From contig CAXXTQ010000001.1 in NCBI GenBank assembly GCA_963665005.2, forward strand, positions 1,054,001 through 1,118,000: 64,000 nt of DNA. Direction: 5' to 3'. The notes below the pieces were generated by a model, which made no database searches, was not told where the DNA came from, and saw only the letters and a list, made by a program, of their open reading frames with translations. This stretch comes from G963665005 sp963665005. Lineage in GTDB: Bacteria; Bacillota; Clostridia; Christensenellales; SZUA-584. The first letter of the stretch is position 1; every line of letters starts with the position of its first letter. Shown in pieces: positions 1 through 7,461 of this stretch. The position numbers and the translations under genes are program-made.

Positions 1-264
1 GTCAAATTCGTTTTCGACGTAATATATAGTTATTACGTGGTGTTTTTTCAGCGCAATTAATATGAATATTGTAGAAAGTGTACAGCCGATGACCGCTTCT
101 GCCAAAGCGACATCGGGGGCGTTATAAGCAAGATACGCAAAAGAACAAAGCAATGAAAACGCGCCGAGGTAAACAGCCGCGCGGCGAAGCTTTGGTGTCT
201 GTACTGTTATAAAAGCAAGGACAATTAAACATACCATGAGCAGCAGCTCTAACTCACTTGTCAT
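1..264 (-). CDS. Antiporter/hydrogenase-type subunit with DUF4040 (MbhD-like) domain, partial
   Basis: This gene is cut by the window edge, so only its first 88 codons are visible. The ATG at 264-262 overlaps the mnhG stop as ATGA. The translation begins MTSELELLLMVCLIVLAF and contains APDVALAEAVIGCTLST. That motif is characteristic of the DUF4040/MbhD module found in the C-terminal part of MrpA/MnhA and as a separate subunit in split Mrp antiporters and energy-converting hydrogenases. It is hydrophobic, with about three membrane segments. It follows mnhE, mnhF and mnhG in one overlapping operon, so it should be part of the same cation/proton antiporter. The family is clear; the exact subunit name depends on sequence outside the window. 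Confidence 0.8.
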   Translation of the reverse strand, partial: MTSELELLLMVCLIVLAFITVQTPKLRRAAVYLGAFSLLCSFAYLAYNAPDVALAEAVIGCTLSTIFILIALKKHHVITIYYVENEFD

Positions 265-560
265 ATTTTTTCTCCCGGTTTTATTCTGTATCCGCTGTCG
301 CGCGCACTCTTTAATATAGCATGGGAAGACAACGGGCTAGTGATAAGCGACAGTATTGCGATAAGCGCTATTTTTATTGCAAACGCTGCGTTGGGAGACT
401 GGAACGCTACGCCTATCATGAGCAATAGCATACCCGCCGCGTCTATGTTGGATGTTATAAGCACACGGGCATAAAAATGCCGGAACCTGAATAAACCGAT
501 CATTCCGAAAAGAGCGAATAATATTCCGGCAATTATAAGCACATCGCTTACAATTCTCAT
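261..560 (-). CDS. mnhG: Monovalent cation/H+ antiporter subunit G (MnhG/MrpG)
   Basis: A 99-residue membrane protein with three hydrophobic segments (about residues 4-24, 38-57 and 62-82). The family hallmark is GMIGLFRFRHFYARVLITSNIDAAG, here with F-Y-A-R in place of the usual P-D-x-Y-x-R form. MrpG is a small subunit needed for assembly of the Mrp Na+/H+ antiporter. It overlaps both neighbours by 4 bp, which implies translational coupling. The length is normal for the family. The polar tail (RDSGYRIKPGEKI) is cytoplasmic by the usual topology, which is inferred here. Confidence 0.85.
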   Translation of the reverse strand: MRIVSDVLIIAGILFALFGMIGLFRFRHFYARVLITSNIDAAGMLLLMIGVAFQSPNAAFAIKIALIAILSLITSPLSSHAILKSARDSGYRIKPGEKI

Positions 561-820
561 ACCAGCATACCCCGCGTTCTTACAAACCTTGCAATAAGCA
601 CCGTCGAAACAAAAGACAGCAGCGTATAGCTTATGGCGATATCAAGCATTAAAGACGCAGATGTCATAAGCGCGAAAAGTGTAATTGCCATTACAACCTT
701 TGCCGACAGTATATTAAAATAAAGCAGCCTGTCAAATATCGTCGGCCCGGCAATCATTTTGTATATATCGGCAACCGCGAACAAGCCTATTATCAAAAGC
801 ATTATAAGGTAAAAATTCAT
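557..820 (-). CDS. mnhF: Monovalent cation/H+ antiporter subunit F (MnhF/MrpF)
   Basis: An 87-residue protein with three predicted membrane helices (about residues 3-22, 35-54 and 58-77). The motif AGPTIFDRLLYFNIL near residue 24 is the MrpF signature (GPTxxDRxxxxN). The length is typical. The start overlaps the mnhE stop by 4 bp and the stop overlaps the mnhG start by 4 bp, so the three subunits are one transcription and translation unit. Family role: membrane subunit of the Mrp sodium/proton antiporter complex. Confidence 0.88.
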   Translation of the reverse strand: MNFYLIMLLIIGLFAVADIYKMIAGPTIFDRLLYFNILSAKVVMAITLFALMTSASLMLDIAISYTLLSFVSTVLIARFVRTRGMLV

Positions 821-1323
821 ATCGCTTTTCCTTTATCTAAGAGTTTTAACACCTTTTCCATTTTTTCAAACCCTTCCGTTTGCTTTGCGTCGTTTTTTTT
901 GCCAAGCTGCATGATTTCTATATTGTCGCCTTTTACATCGGCGGATACTGTGCCGGGCGTAAGCGTTATAGCGTTAGCCAGCATTATCTTCAGATTATGG
1001 TCACGAAGCTTTGTTTCATAAATAACAAGATTTACATTAATATCTTTTGTGAATATGTATTTTAGAGAAGTAAACGCCCCCGCAAGTATGATGAATAAAA
1101 GATACAATACATATACGATATAGTATCTTCCAAGCGTAAACGAGGATAAAAGGCCGCCGCCCAAAAATATTTTCTGTGTGGCGAAAAGTGCAAATAAGCT
1201 TATCGCAATTCCGATAAGCGCGCTTTCGAGTGTCCAGCGTTCGGTTAGAGCTATATAGATAGCGACGAGCACACACGCTATAAAAAACATACTGAGGAAA
1301 GAACTAAGGGGATTTTTTTTCAA
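817..1323 (-). CDS. mnhE: Monovalent cation/H+ antiporter subunit E (MnhE/MrpE)
   Basis: A 168-residue protein and the first gene of the minus-strand operon. It has hydrophobic segments at about residues 9-27, 33-50 and 67-88, followed by a soluble domain. ANAITLTPGTVSADV (about residue 115) is the hallmark of MnhE/MrpE. The N-terminus MKKNPLSSF follows a weak AGGAGTATTG-type ribosome site. It leads the order E-F-G-DUF4040, which matches the split Mrp clusters of Clostridia and methanogens. A well-spaced promoter lies about 45-75 bp upstream. Confidence 0.88.
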   Translation of the reverse strand: MKKNPLSSFLSMFFIACVLVAIYIALTERWTLESALIGIAISLFALFATQKIFLGGGLLSSFTLGRYYIVYVLYLLFIILAGAFTSLKYIFTKDINVNLVIYETKLRDHNLKIMLANAITLTPGTVSADVKGDNIEIMQLGKKNDAKQTEGFEKMEKVLKLLDKGKAI

Positions 1324-1367
1324 ACAATACTCCTTTTTTCATTGGTCAGTTGTTCTATGGAACATAT

Positions 1368-1396
1368 ATAATAATACATTCTACCCGCAATTTCAA
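1368..1396 (-). promoter_or_regulatory. Probable sigma-A promoter of the mnhEFG operon
   Basis: Reading on the minus strand, TTGAAA (1396-1391) is followed after exactly 17 nt by TATTAT (1373-1368). Together they are a good vegetative promoter about 45 bp upstream of mnhE. A short inverted repeat, GTTC-TATG-GAAC, lies just downstream at 1352-1363 and could be an operator. No ligand or regulator can be named. Confidence 0.55.
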
Positions 1397-1692
1397 TTAT
1401 CCTTTAAAAATGACATACAATTTTTTTATTAACAGGGCAGTGTTTTTAAAAAAGCTGCTTTTTAGTAACAACTTGAGTTTTGAAGTTTTTTAATGTAGAA
1501 TAGATCCTATCATATAATATTAAAGCCAGAGCCGTTTATCGGCAAAGATATCAGGGTAGGGTAAAAAATAAGAATCACAGAACCTGGGGCATGGTTTGCT
1601 TATAAAAAAAGCCAGCCTTGTTTTAAGCTGTCAAGCTCTAGTATGGCTTGTGTATAACGTTTTGTGAAAAAAACCTGATAAGGAGCAAAACT
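1397..1692. other. Intergenic region between divergent mnhE and the URO-D gene
   Basis: No gene is supported here. TATAAT at 1513-1518, with a weak upstream hexamer (TTAATG at 1490-1495, 17 nt spacer), could serve the methyltransferase gene. The roughly 175 nt leader that follows contains complementary stretches around 1611-1647 (GCCAGCC and TATGGC) that could fold. I do not recognise a riboswitch in it. Confidence 0.4.
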
Positions 1693-2948
1693 ATGGCTGT
1701 TACGAGTAAAGAAAACTTTTCTAGTATACTGAACCACAAACCGGGGGAAATCCCTTTGGACATGGGAGGGCTTGCGGTTACAGGTATTCATTGCAGCACT
1801 CTTGAAAAACTCAGAGATTTTTACGGGCTCGAAAAAAACCGGTAAAAATTATTGAACCTTTTCAAATGCTGGGCGCCGTTGAAGACGACCTTCGGGAGAA
1901 AATCAATATAGGAACTGTTCCCGTATGGAACGAATATAACGCTTTTGGATACAAAAATGAGAATTGGAAACAGTGGAGTACGCCATGGGGGCAGAGTGTT
2001 CAAGTGCCCGAAAAATTTAATATTACCCAGGATGAGAATAATGTGTATATGTACGCAAAAGGAGATACCCAGTATCCGCCTGCCGCGAAAATGCCTAAAT
2101 CGAGTTATTTTTTTGACGCGACGGAAAGGCAGAATAAAATTATTGATGAAAATTCGCTTGACCCTAAAGAAAACATGGAAGAGTTTGCTTTATGGCAGAA
2201 AGAAACAGTCAAAGATTTTAAACAGCAGTTCAATAAATACAAAGACACAGATTATGTTATTTGTTTTAGCCCGGGCGGAATGGCAATAGGCGATATCGCG
2301 ATAATACCCGGTTTGAATTTAACGCAGCCAAAAGGCATAAGGAACGTAGAAGAATGGTATGTTTCTACAGTATTGCGTACTGATTATCTGCATAGTGTAT
2401 TTGAGCACCAGACAAAAATAGCTATTGCAAACCTTGAATCGATTAAGGATTTCTGCGGCGGCATCGAATGCGTGGTAAGTGTGTGCGGAACAGATTTCGG
2501 GACACAGATAGGAACTTTTTGTTCACTCGAAACCTTTAAAGAGCTGTATGCGCCCTATTATAAAGAGATTAACCAGTGGATACACAAAAATACTAAAAGG
2601 AAAACATTCAAGCATTCATGCGGTGCGGTAGAGAGCTTTTTCCCAGGGTTTATTGACGCCGGATTTGATATAATAAATCCCGTTCAATGGACTGCTGCGG
2701 GAATGGATAAAAAGTATCTTAAAGATACATACGGCGATGATTTGGTATTTTGGGGAGGCGGCATAGACACTCAAAAAACGCTGCCGTTCGGGACAAAAGA
2801 AGAAGTGCGCAATGAAGTTTTAAAAACATGTGAAGTGTTCAGCAAAAACGGCGGTTTTGTTTTCAACACAATTCATAATATACAGGCTAACGTTCCGGCT
2901 GAAAACCTGGCGGTGATGTTTCAAGCTCTTGCGGATTTTAACAGCTAA
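1693..2948 (+). pseudogene. Uroporphyrinogen-decarboxylase-domain methyltransferase (MtaA/CmuA-like), frameshifted
   Basis: The gene starts at ATG 1693 (MAVTSKENFSSILNHKPGEIPLDMGG), after AAGGAG, and reads to a stop at 1843. The second part is open from about 1846 to 2948 in another frame. Adding one A to the A7 run at 1832-1838 restores LEKKPVKIIEPFQMLGAVEDDL, so a single missing base breaks the gene. The C-terminal half has the URO-D-type motifs HSCGAVESFFPGFIDAGFD and VFWGGGIDTQKTLPFGT. Relatives move methyl groups between corrinoid proteins and thiols. No partner corrinoid protein is adjacent. The break could be a true mutation, a homopolymer sequencing error or slippage decoding. Only the last two would leave the product functional. 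Confidence 0.75.
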
Positions 2949-2984
2949 GAAATGCTGCAGGTAAAAATAAATATAAATGCAGAT

Positions 2985-3016
2985 CAAGAGGTTTTCAAAA
3001 AGAAAGCCTCTTTTTT
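2985..3016 (+). terminator. Rho-independent terminator after the URO-D gene
   Basis: AAGAGG-TTTTC pairs with GAAAG-CCTCTT, and the right arm runs directly into TTTTTT. It lies 40 bp downstream of the methyltransferase stop and insulates sigK from upstream transcription. Confidence 0.7.
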
Positions 3017-3138
3017 ACTGAAAAAATAAAATTGCATATTGCCAAGAAATCTTTTTTAGAGAACTTTTTAAATACTGCTGCTTATACGGGCTTTTTTTTC
3101 ATAAATATTTAAAATGAAATATTTAAAAGGAGTCGTCT

Positions 3139-3480
3139 ATGTATGAGTTTATAAGCATGATAAAAGACCTGCTTTTGTTTGCGGGGTATCTTTCTTCGGG
3201 AAAGACGTTTCCCAAGCCGCTTAGCAAAGAGGAGGAATCTGAGTGCCTGCGTGCCTGCGCAAACGGAGACGAAGCGGCAAAAAATAAGCTCGTAGAGCAT
3301 AACCTGCGGCTTGTTGCTCACATAGTAAAAAAATATCAGAATACCGCGCTTTCGGGAGACGACCTTATATCTATCGGCACGATAGGGCTAATAAAGGCAG
3401 TGAACTCGTTTTCACCCAAAAAAGGCACGCAACTTGCCACGTATGCAGCAAAATGCATTGAAAATGCTATACTACCATAG
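3139..3480 (+). CDS. sigK: RNA polymerase pro-sigma-K, 5' part (interrupted by the intervening element)
   Basis: This is the N-terminal 109 codons of mother-cell sigma factor K, followed by four element-encoded residues and a stop. It contains a hydrophobic pro-sequence (MYEFISMIKDLLLFAGYLSS), then sigma region 2: VEHNLRLVAHIVKKYQN (about 52-68) and DDLISIGTIGLIKAVNSF (74-91). LATYAAKCIEN (99-109) is the last native stretch. The element enters at codons E108-N109, where the native family reads CIENEILM. AAAGGAG at 3127-3133 is a strong ribosome site. The rest of the protein is at 29121-29492, and joining at the shared AAA gives 231 residues. Transcription is expected from sigma-E, but I could not define a convincing sigma-E promoter. 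Confidence 0.95.
   Translation: MYEFISMIKDLLLFAGYLSSGKTFPKPLSKEEESECLRACANGDEAAKNKLVEHNLRLVAHIVKKYQNTALSGDDLISIGTIGLIKAVNSFSPKKGTQLATYAAKCIENAILP
3462..3464 (+). other. attL crossover of the sigK intervening element
   Basis: The local sequence is ATTGAAAATGCTATA (3457-3471). Aligned codon by codon with the right end ATAGCAAACGAAGTG (29115-29129), the only continuous identity is AAA. Exchange there produces ATTGAAAACGAAGTG, coding I-E-N-E-V, exactly the sigma-K family sequence. Large serine recombinases exchange strands at a central dinucleotide, so AA within this AAA is the predicted crossover. Confidence 0.85.
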
Positions 3481-3630
3481 CGGCTAAAATGGTCATTGAG
3501 GATGGAAAGCGTGTGACTTTTGGTGGGAAATGGCACATGTTTGACCACTTGGGCAGACATTATTTTATAATGGTAAAGCATTCTATCATCGGAGTTGTTT
3601 TTGCCCCCCTTATATATTTTTAAATTTAGG

Positions 3631-4074
3631 ATGATCCAACCGCACATGCTGATTGAAGCAGAGAAGTTCAACATCACCTATACAACCCCTGAACAAATCA
3701 CGTCTATAGCGGACAAGCTTCGCTGGTACAGATATAGAAAAGGATTGCTCCAGCGAGAGGTTGCTGATTATGCGGGAATTTACCGAACGACTTATTCTGC
3801 ATATGAAGAAATTGAAAGGAATTATTACCCGCCGGAAAAGATGAAAAAAATCGCGGAGTTACTGGAGGTTGATATTTATGATTTGCTTGATGATTACAAT
3901 ACATTTGTTTATCGCGGACAGGGACAACAGGTTCGGGCTTTGCGAGAAAAATTAGGATTATCGCTACGAGAATTTGCAAAACGGTATAATGTCAGCAAAA
4001 CGACTGTTATTCGATGGGAAAATGATCGGGTGCAAATCTATAAAAGCACATGGAAAAAGCTGTTTGGAGAATAG
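3631..4074 (+). CDS. Tandem helix-turn-helix (Xre-type) regulator at the element's left end
   Basis: A 147-residue protein with two HTH domains. The first is at about residues 27-77 (LRWYRYRKGLLQREVADYAGIYRTTYSAYE). The second is at about 93-141 (LREKLGLSLREFAKRYNVSKTTVIRWEN). It is the first complete gene inside the intervening element, 170 bp from attL. A position next to an attachment site is typical of genes controlling excision, but nothing in the sequence proves that role. The start is uncertain: ATG 3631 has a poor ribosome site, and ATG 3646 is an alternative. The native-looking composition argues that it is a functional gene. Confidence 0.7.
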   Translation: MIQPHMLIEAEKFNITYTTPEQITSIADKLRWYRYRKGLLQREVADYAGIYRTTYSAYEEIERNYYPPEKMKKIAELLEVDIYDLLDDYNTFVYRGQGQQVRALREKLGLSLREFAKRYNVSKTTVIRWENDRVQIYKSTWKKLFGE

Positions 4075-4111
4075 GCAAAAAAACAAGGTTGCAGTCGCTA
4101 TCCTAGGTAGC

Positions 4112-4321
4112 CTACACTTTTTCCGAAGCCGATCTGACCAGTTGATCAATCATCCGTTTTTTCTGTTCCTTCGGGCAGGGCAGTTTTTCAAGATGATTGA
4201 CCACTGTTTGCGCGTGTATAACAGCGACCCGCTTTTTTAGTTCCTGCTGTGTTTTTGGTGTATGGGGGTAATGAACGATGATATTAACTTTACGGCACTC
4301 CCTTCTAAGGTTATATAACAC
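4112..4321 (-). CDS. TnpW-like small transposon protein
   Basis: A 69-residue protein with VNIIVHYPHTPKTQQELKKRVAVIHAQTVV and CPKEQKKRMIDQLV. These resemble the small 'TnpW' proteins carried by Tn4451-type mobilizable elements and many clostridial integrative elements. The biochemical role is unknown. It lies downstream of the broken coiled-coil gene 4331-6070 on the same strand, an order reminiscent of tnpZ-tnpW in Tn4451. Recognition is from the motif pattern only. Confidence 0.6.
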   Translation of the reverse strand: MLYNLRRECRKVNIIVHYPHTPKTQQELKKRVAVIHAQTVVNHLEKLPCPKEQKKRMIDQLVRSASEKV

Positions 4322-4812
4322 AATATGTTTTTAATGATTGTCCATATGACTGGTGGTATCATCGTTCCTGACCTTTGCATCTGGCTTTTTTTGCATAGCC
4401 TTCATATGCTCCTTTATCTCCTGCGGAATAGCGTCGTAGAACCGTTTGTAAGCTGTGACCTCCTTTTTTAGACGGGCAACCTCGATCTGATAGCCTATTC
4501 TTTTTTCCCTGCCTTCCAGTACCATATCAGCAAGCCGGATATTTTCGGTTTCAAGCACGGACTTATCCTTTTTAAGACGATTCACCTTTGTTTCAAATGC
4601 CTCCACTTTTGGGAACCACTTTGTGAGTAACTCCAAAGCTTCATCTCGTTTCTTGCCTGCGTTTAGCGCTCTAATGTCTGAAAGTGTCTCTTGTATCTGC
4701 TCCATATGTTTGGAGAGATTAATGGGGGTCTATGCAAAATTTCGGACAAGGTGATAAGCAGTAATGCGGCGAAAATTCAATCAGCGAAAAATTTATGATG
4801 GGAGAAAAAACA

Positions 4813-5094
4813 ATGTCCGAAATAAGAAGGCAGTACGATGAAGAGTTTAAGAAAAACGCCGTAAAGCTAAGCTTCGCGAGCCCCAAAACGGTAAAAGAGG
4901 TCGCAGAGGACTTAGGGGTTAGCGACGCGATATTATATCGGTGGAGAAAGAAATACACGGCAGATGGGGACAAAACAAAATATGCAACGATGGAAGAGGA
5001 ACACAAAGCTTTAAAGCTTGAACTGGCTGAAGTGAAAATGGAACGTGACATGTTAAAAAAGGTCACAGCCTACTTTGCGAACCTCCACAAGTGA
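4813..5094 (+). CDS. IS3-family transposase OrfA (HTH subunit)
   Basis: The 93-residue OrfA begins MSEIRRQYDEEFKKNAVKL. It has a helix-turn-helix (VKEVAEDLGVSDAILYRWRKKY, about residues 30-51) and a C-terminal leucine-zipper-like coil (EEHKALKLELAEVKMERDMLKK). OrfA binds the terminal repeats. ATG 4813 was chosen because GGAG is correctly spaced upstream and the same start is conserved in the truncated copy at 25284. The A6G slippery heptamer near its end allows an OrfAB fusion. Confidence 0.85.
   Translation: MSEIRRQYDEEFKKNAVKLSFASPKTVKEVAEDLGVSDAILYRWRKKYTADGDKTKYATMEEEHKALKLELAEVKMERDMLKKVTAYFANLHK
5055..5061 (+). promoter_or_regulatory. A-AAA-AAG programmed -1 frameshift site of the IS3 element
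   Basis: AAAAAAG occurs in frame 0 as A-AAA-AAG within codons TTA-AAA-AAG of orfA. A -1 slip moves ribosomes into the orfB frame, which is exactly -1 relative to orfA. This is the standard way IS3 elements make the OrfAB transposase. Confidence 0.75.
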
Positions 5095-5957
5095 GCTGCG
5101 CATTTATCAGCAAACAGAAAGATTACACTGTGGCAAAGTGGGCAGCGTTTTTCGAGGTATCAGGCAGTGGTTACTATGCGTGGATACAAAACAAAGAGCG
5201 TCGCATCAAACGAGAAGAACAATATGCAAAAGCCGTCAAGGAAGCCTTCGAAAGCGGTGAAGGTACATATGGAGTTGATCGGGTCTGCGGCGTAATGAGG
5301 CGATTTGGGAGGACGGCGAGCTTCTATAAGGTTGCGCGTCATATGAAAGCAATGGGGTAGCACTTCGTTCATAAGCGCCGAAAGCAGCGCTCATTGACGG
5401 ACAGCCGGAATGCGCGTGATGACACATATCCTAATTTGGTACGAGGACTTGAAATTACAGAACCGTTCCAGGTGGTTACCAGCGATATCACATATATCAA
5501 GACAGGTGAAGGATTTGAGTATCTATGTAAGATTAAGGATGTTGTGAGCGGAGTGGTACTGTCTGAGAGTATGATGGCGCAATTGGTAGTGCAAACGATA
5601 GAGAATGTAACAAAACGGTGGCATTTGCCTGAGGGAGTTGTTTTTCACAGCGACCGAGGGAGCCAATATACATCGACGGCAGTCAAGGAATTATTAAGAA
5701 AAAAAGGATTCCGTCAAAGCTTTTCGAGGGTAGGTAAACCGGGAGATAATGCATGGAGCGAAAGCTTCTTTACCAACTTTAAGAAAGAAATAATACACTG
5801 GAAATGGTTCCCAACCAGAGAGCAAGCACGTGAAACAGTATTTGCCTACATTGAAGGGTTTTATAATACACGCAGAGTGCAAAAAAGACTGGGATACCTG
5901 AGCCCAAAAGAATGGCTTAAATGCTGGATGAATAAGCGGTCACAAACAGCTGCTTAG
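5091..5957 (+). pseudogene. IS3-family transposase OrfB (DDE integrase), amber-interrupted
   Basis: OrfB overlaps orfA as GTGA. The reading frame is intact except for TAG at 5358-5360 between MKAMG and HFVHKRRKQRS, before the catalytic core. The DDE residues are all present downstream: D in VTSDITYI, D in HSDRGSQYTS and E in AWSESFF. The C-terminus has the typical YNTRRVQKRLGYLSPKEW. The nonsense codon removes the catalytic domain, so the element should be immobile unless the stop is suppressed. Confidence 0.85.
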
Positions 5958-6182
5958 GATGTTGTCCGAAAAAGTGTTGACTTCCCCTTGTTCTGCTTTT
6001 GCTTTAATAGAGCCATTTTCTCACGATAACTTCTTGCCGTTTTAGAGACATTTTCAAAAGTTATTGACATAATGTTATTCCCTGTTATACTCTCTTTATT
6101 TTTTCTTCTGATAAACAAAAAGAAAAAAACGAAGAAAATTTTAATTTATTGCAGGATTTTGCGAATCAATATAGAATATATA

Positions 6183-6194
6183 TAACAGATGTTA
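6183..6194 (+). promoter_or_regulatory. Candidate GntR operator, site 1 (TAACAGATGTTA)
   Basis: The arms TAACA and TGTTA are perfect inverted repeats around GA. The same palindrome with AA in the centre occurs at 10439-10450, upstream of the ABC importer, and the flanks are similar too (ATA before, CAWACAA after). It overlaps the -35 box of the promoter at 6192-6220. A HutC-family GntR repressor encoded in the same element (24388) is the obvious candidate, which is inference. Confidence 0.6.
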
Positions 6195-6220
6195 CAAACA
6201 AATGAAATAGGACATATAAT
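6192..6220 (+). promoter_or_regulatory. Promoter of the first oxidoreductase/isomerase operon
   Basis: TTACAA (6192-6197), a 17 nt spacer and a perfect TATAAT (6215-6220). It overlaps the palindrome 6183-6194, and a second perfect dyad (ACATATA-GT-TATATGT, 6240-6255) lies downstream, so repression by blocking polymerase is likely. The first gene begins 70 bp further on. A separate TTGACA-16-TATACT pair at 6064-6091 is also present, but its -35 overlaps the start of the minus-strand gene. Confidence 0.6.
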
Positions 6221-6288
6221 AAAGTGAAGCTGTACTAACACATATAGTTATATGTCTAGATATCAATTAAAAATAAAAGGAGGAAATA

Positions 6289-7422
6289 ATGAAAAAGAAA
6301 GTATTTCGTACGGCATTTATTGGCGCTGGAATGATTACGAATTGTGCACATTTGCCAGCTATGCAGGTTATCGGCGATTCATTTGACGTTGTAGGTGTTT
6401 CTGATATACGAGAAAACGTAGCGAACGAAACAGCTAAGCGTTTTAACATTACTGGCGTATATACAGATAATAGAAAAATGCTTGAAGAGCTTAAACCTGA
6501 TCTAGTAGTTGTAGCAACACCAAATAGTCATCACAAGGAAGCATCACTAATGGCATTAAGAAATGGTGCCAACGTGATTTGTGAAAAGCCGGTTGCATTA
6601 AAGTATCAGGACGCTGTAGATTTGTTTAACGAAGCCGATAAGCTAGGTCTTAATTTCTTTCCAGCCCAGACGATGCGTTTTTGGACTGAATATCAGGCTG
6701 TAAAAAGAATTGCCGGTGAAGGGTCTCTTGGTGACATTTACTATGTCCATTTTGATGCAGTACGCAGGCGTGGAATACCCAAATGGGGATTTTTCCACAT
6801 GAAGGATTATAATGTGGGGGGGCCATTTTGCGATCTTGCGGTTCATGAGATTGATATGATACTTTGGGCACTTAACAATCCTAAGGCCGTTACAGTCAGC
6901 GGAAATGCGTGGACAAAAATCGGCGATTCTGGAGAGGAATTGCAGACTTCTCCTGAACAAAGCGGCGCCTTTGGTGGTGTTCAGATTACACCCCGCCCGT
7001 ATGATTGGCATGAGTTTGATGTTGAAGACTTAGCGGCTGGTATAATTAGGCTAGAGGGTGGTACAATGATTTCATTTAAAACCTCATGGGCTGTGAATCT
7101 GCCCGATAAATATGAAAGGCAGTTTGCGGGAACGAAGGCAGGATTGGTATTCAACAATGAGATGCCGATTACTATTTATAGTGGGATGAGCGGTTGGCAG
7201 ACTGATATGCAACCCAAGATTTACGATCAGTACCAATACCCAGATAATATTGTATTCCCAGGTCACGTTGGTTTATTAAAAAATGTTATAGGGTATTTGT
7301 ACGGCGAAGAGGAGCTTGTTGTCAGAAAAGAGCAAACCCTTAATGTTACTTCTATCATTGAAGCATTCTATTCATCGGTTAATCAGGGAAGGGAAATTTC
7401 GTGTAATGATATTGTAAAATAA
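6289..7422 (+). CDS. Gfo/Idh/MocA-family oxidoreductase (cargo)
   Basis: A 377-residue NAD(P)-dependent sugar or polyol dehydrogenase-like protein. The N-terminal Rossmann motif is AFIGAGMITNCAHLPAM (about residues 8-24). The family's EKP motif is CEKPVALK (about 97-104). The C-terminal domain has GGPFCDLAVHEIDMILWAL (about 177-195), supplying the catalytic His. AAAGGAGG precedes ATG 6289 at ideal spacing. Family members oxidise or reduce sugars, inositols or aminosugars; the substrate cannot be read from sequence. It forms an operon with the TIM-barrel gene 39 bp downstream, and the same gene pair recurs in reverse order at 19289-21436. Confidence 0.85.
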   Translation: MKKKVFRTAFIGAGMITNCAHLPAMQVIGDSFDVVGVSDIRENVANETAKRFNITGVYTDNRKMLEELKPDLVVVATPNSHHKEASLMALRNGANVICEKPVALKYQDAVDLFNEADKLGLNFFPAQTMRFWTEYQAVKRIAGEGSLGDIYYVHFDAVRRRGIPKWGFFHMKDYNVGGPFCDLAVHEIDMILWALNNPKAVTVSGNAWTKIGDSGEELQTSPEQSGAFGGVQITPRPYDWHEFDVEDLAAGIIRLEGGTMISFKTSWAVNLPDKYERQFAGTKAGLVFNNEMPITIYSGMSGWQTDMQPKIYDQYQYPDNIVFPGHVGLLKNVIGYLYGEEELVVRKEQTLNVTSIIEAFYSSVNQGREISCNDIVK

Positions 7423-7461
7423 TGATCAAAATAAAACTTATTAAAAAGGAGATAGTATATT

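Larger units (their letters stand above)
4725..5987 (+). mobile_element. IS3-family insertion sequence (inactive)
   Basis: An element of about 1.26 kb with imperfect terminal repeats. The left end is GGGGGTCTATGC then TTTCGGACAA; the right end, read inward, is GGGGAAGTCAACAC then TTTCGGACAA. It encodes OrfA and OrfB in the usual -1 relationship and lies inside the minus-strand coiled-coil gene. Truncated relatives are at 25196-25322 (5' end) and 19127-19200 (3' end). The exact terminal base is uncertain because of the G runs. Confidence 0.85.
4331..6070 (-). pseudogene. Coiled-coil protein gene (possible mobilization protein), split by an IS3 insertion
   Basis: The 5' end is at 6070-5988: ATG preceded by AGGGA, reading MSITFENVSKTARSYREKMALLKQKQN. 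The remainder resumes at 4724 on the other side of the IS and runs to 4331. Its long heptad-rich coil includes ETKVNRLKKDKSVLETENIRL and ARLKKEVTAYKRFYDAIPQEI. Removing 4725-5987 gives one gene of roughly 155-160 codons. The coil resembles C-terminal parts of mobilization proteins, but the N-terminus is not a MobV relaxase start, so the function is left open. It sits in the presumed transfer region with the TnpW-like gene and supports a mobilizable-element ancestry. Confidence 0.55.

Noticed and set aside
3017..3138. A sigma-E promoter for sigK
   Set aside because: TTATAC and CATAAATA occur, but the spacing (12 nt) is short for sigma-E, and other candidates fit worse. Expression from sigma-E is expected from other species only.
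3139..3480. sigK N-terminal half as a simple pseudogene
   Set aside because: The missing half is present in frame 25.7 kb away, the junctions share AAA, and a matching recombinase lies at the far end. Those facts fit a programmed interruption better than decay.
5236..5427. Opposite-strand ORFs inside IS transposases and other well-defined genes
   Set aside because: They are shadows of strongly conserved coding frames on the other strand, lack ribosome sites and match no family.
6064..6091. Main promoter of the 6289 operon (TTGACA-16-TATACT)
   Set aside because: The hexamers are good, but the -35 overlaps the start codon region of the minus-strand coiled-coil gene, and the site is 200 bp from the gene. 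The TTACAA-17-TATAAT promoter at 6192-6220 with an operator is the better candidate.
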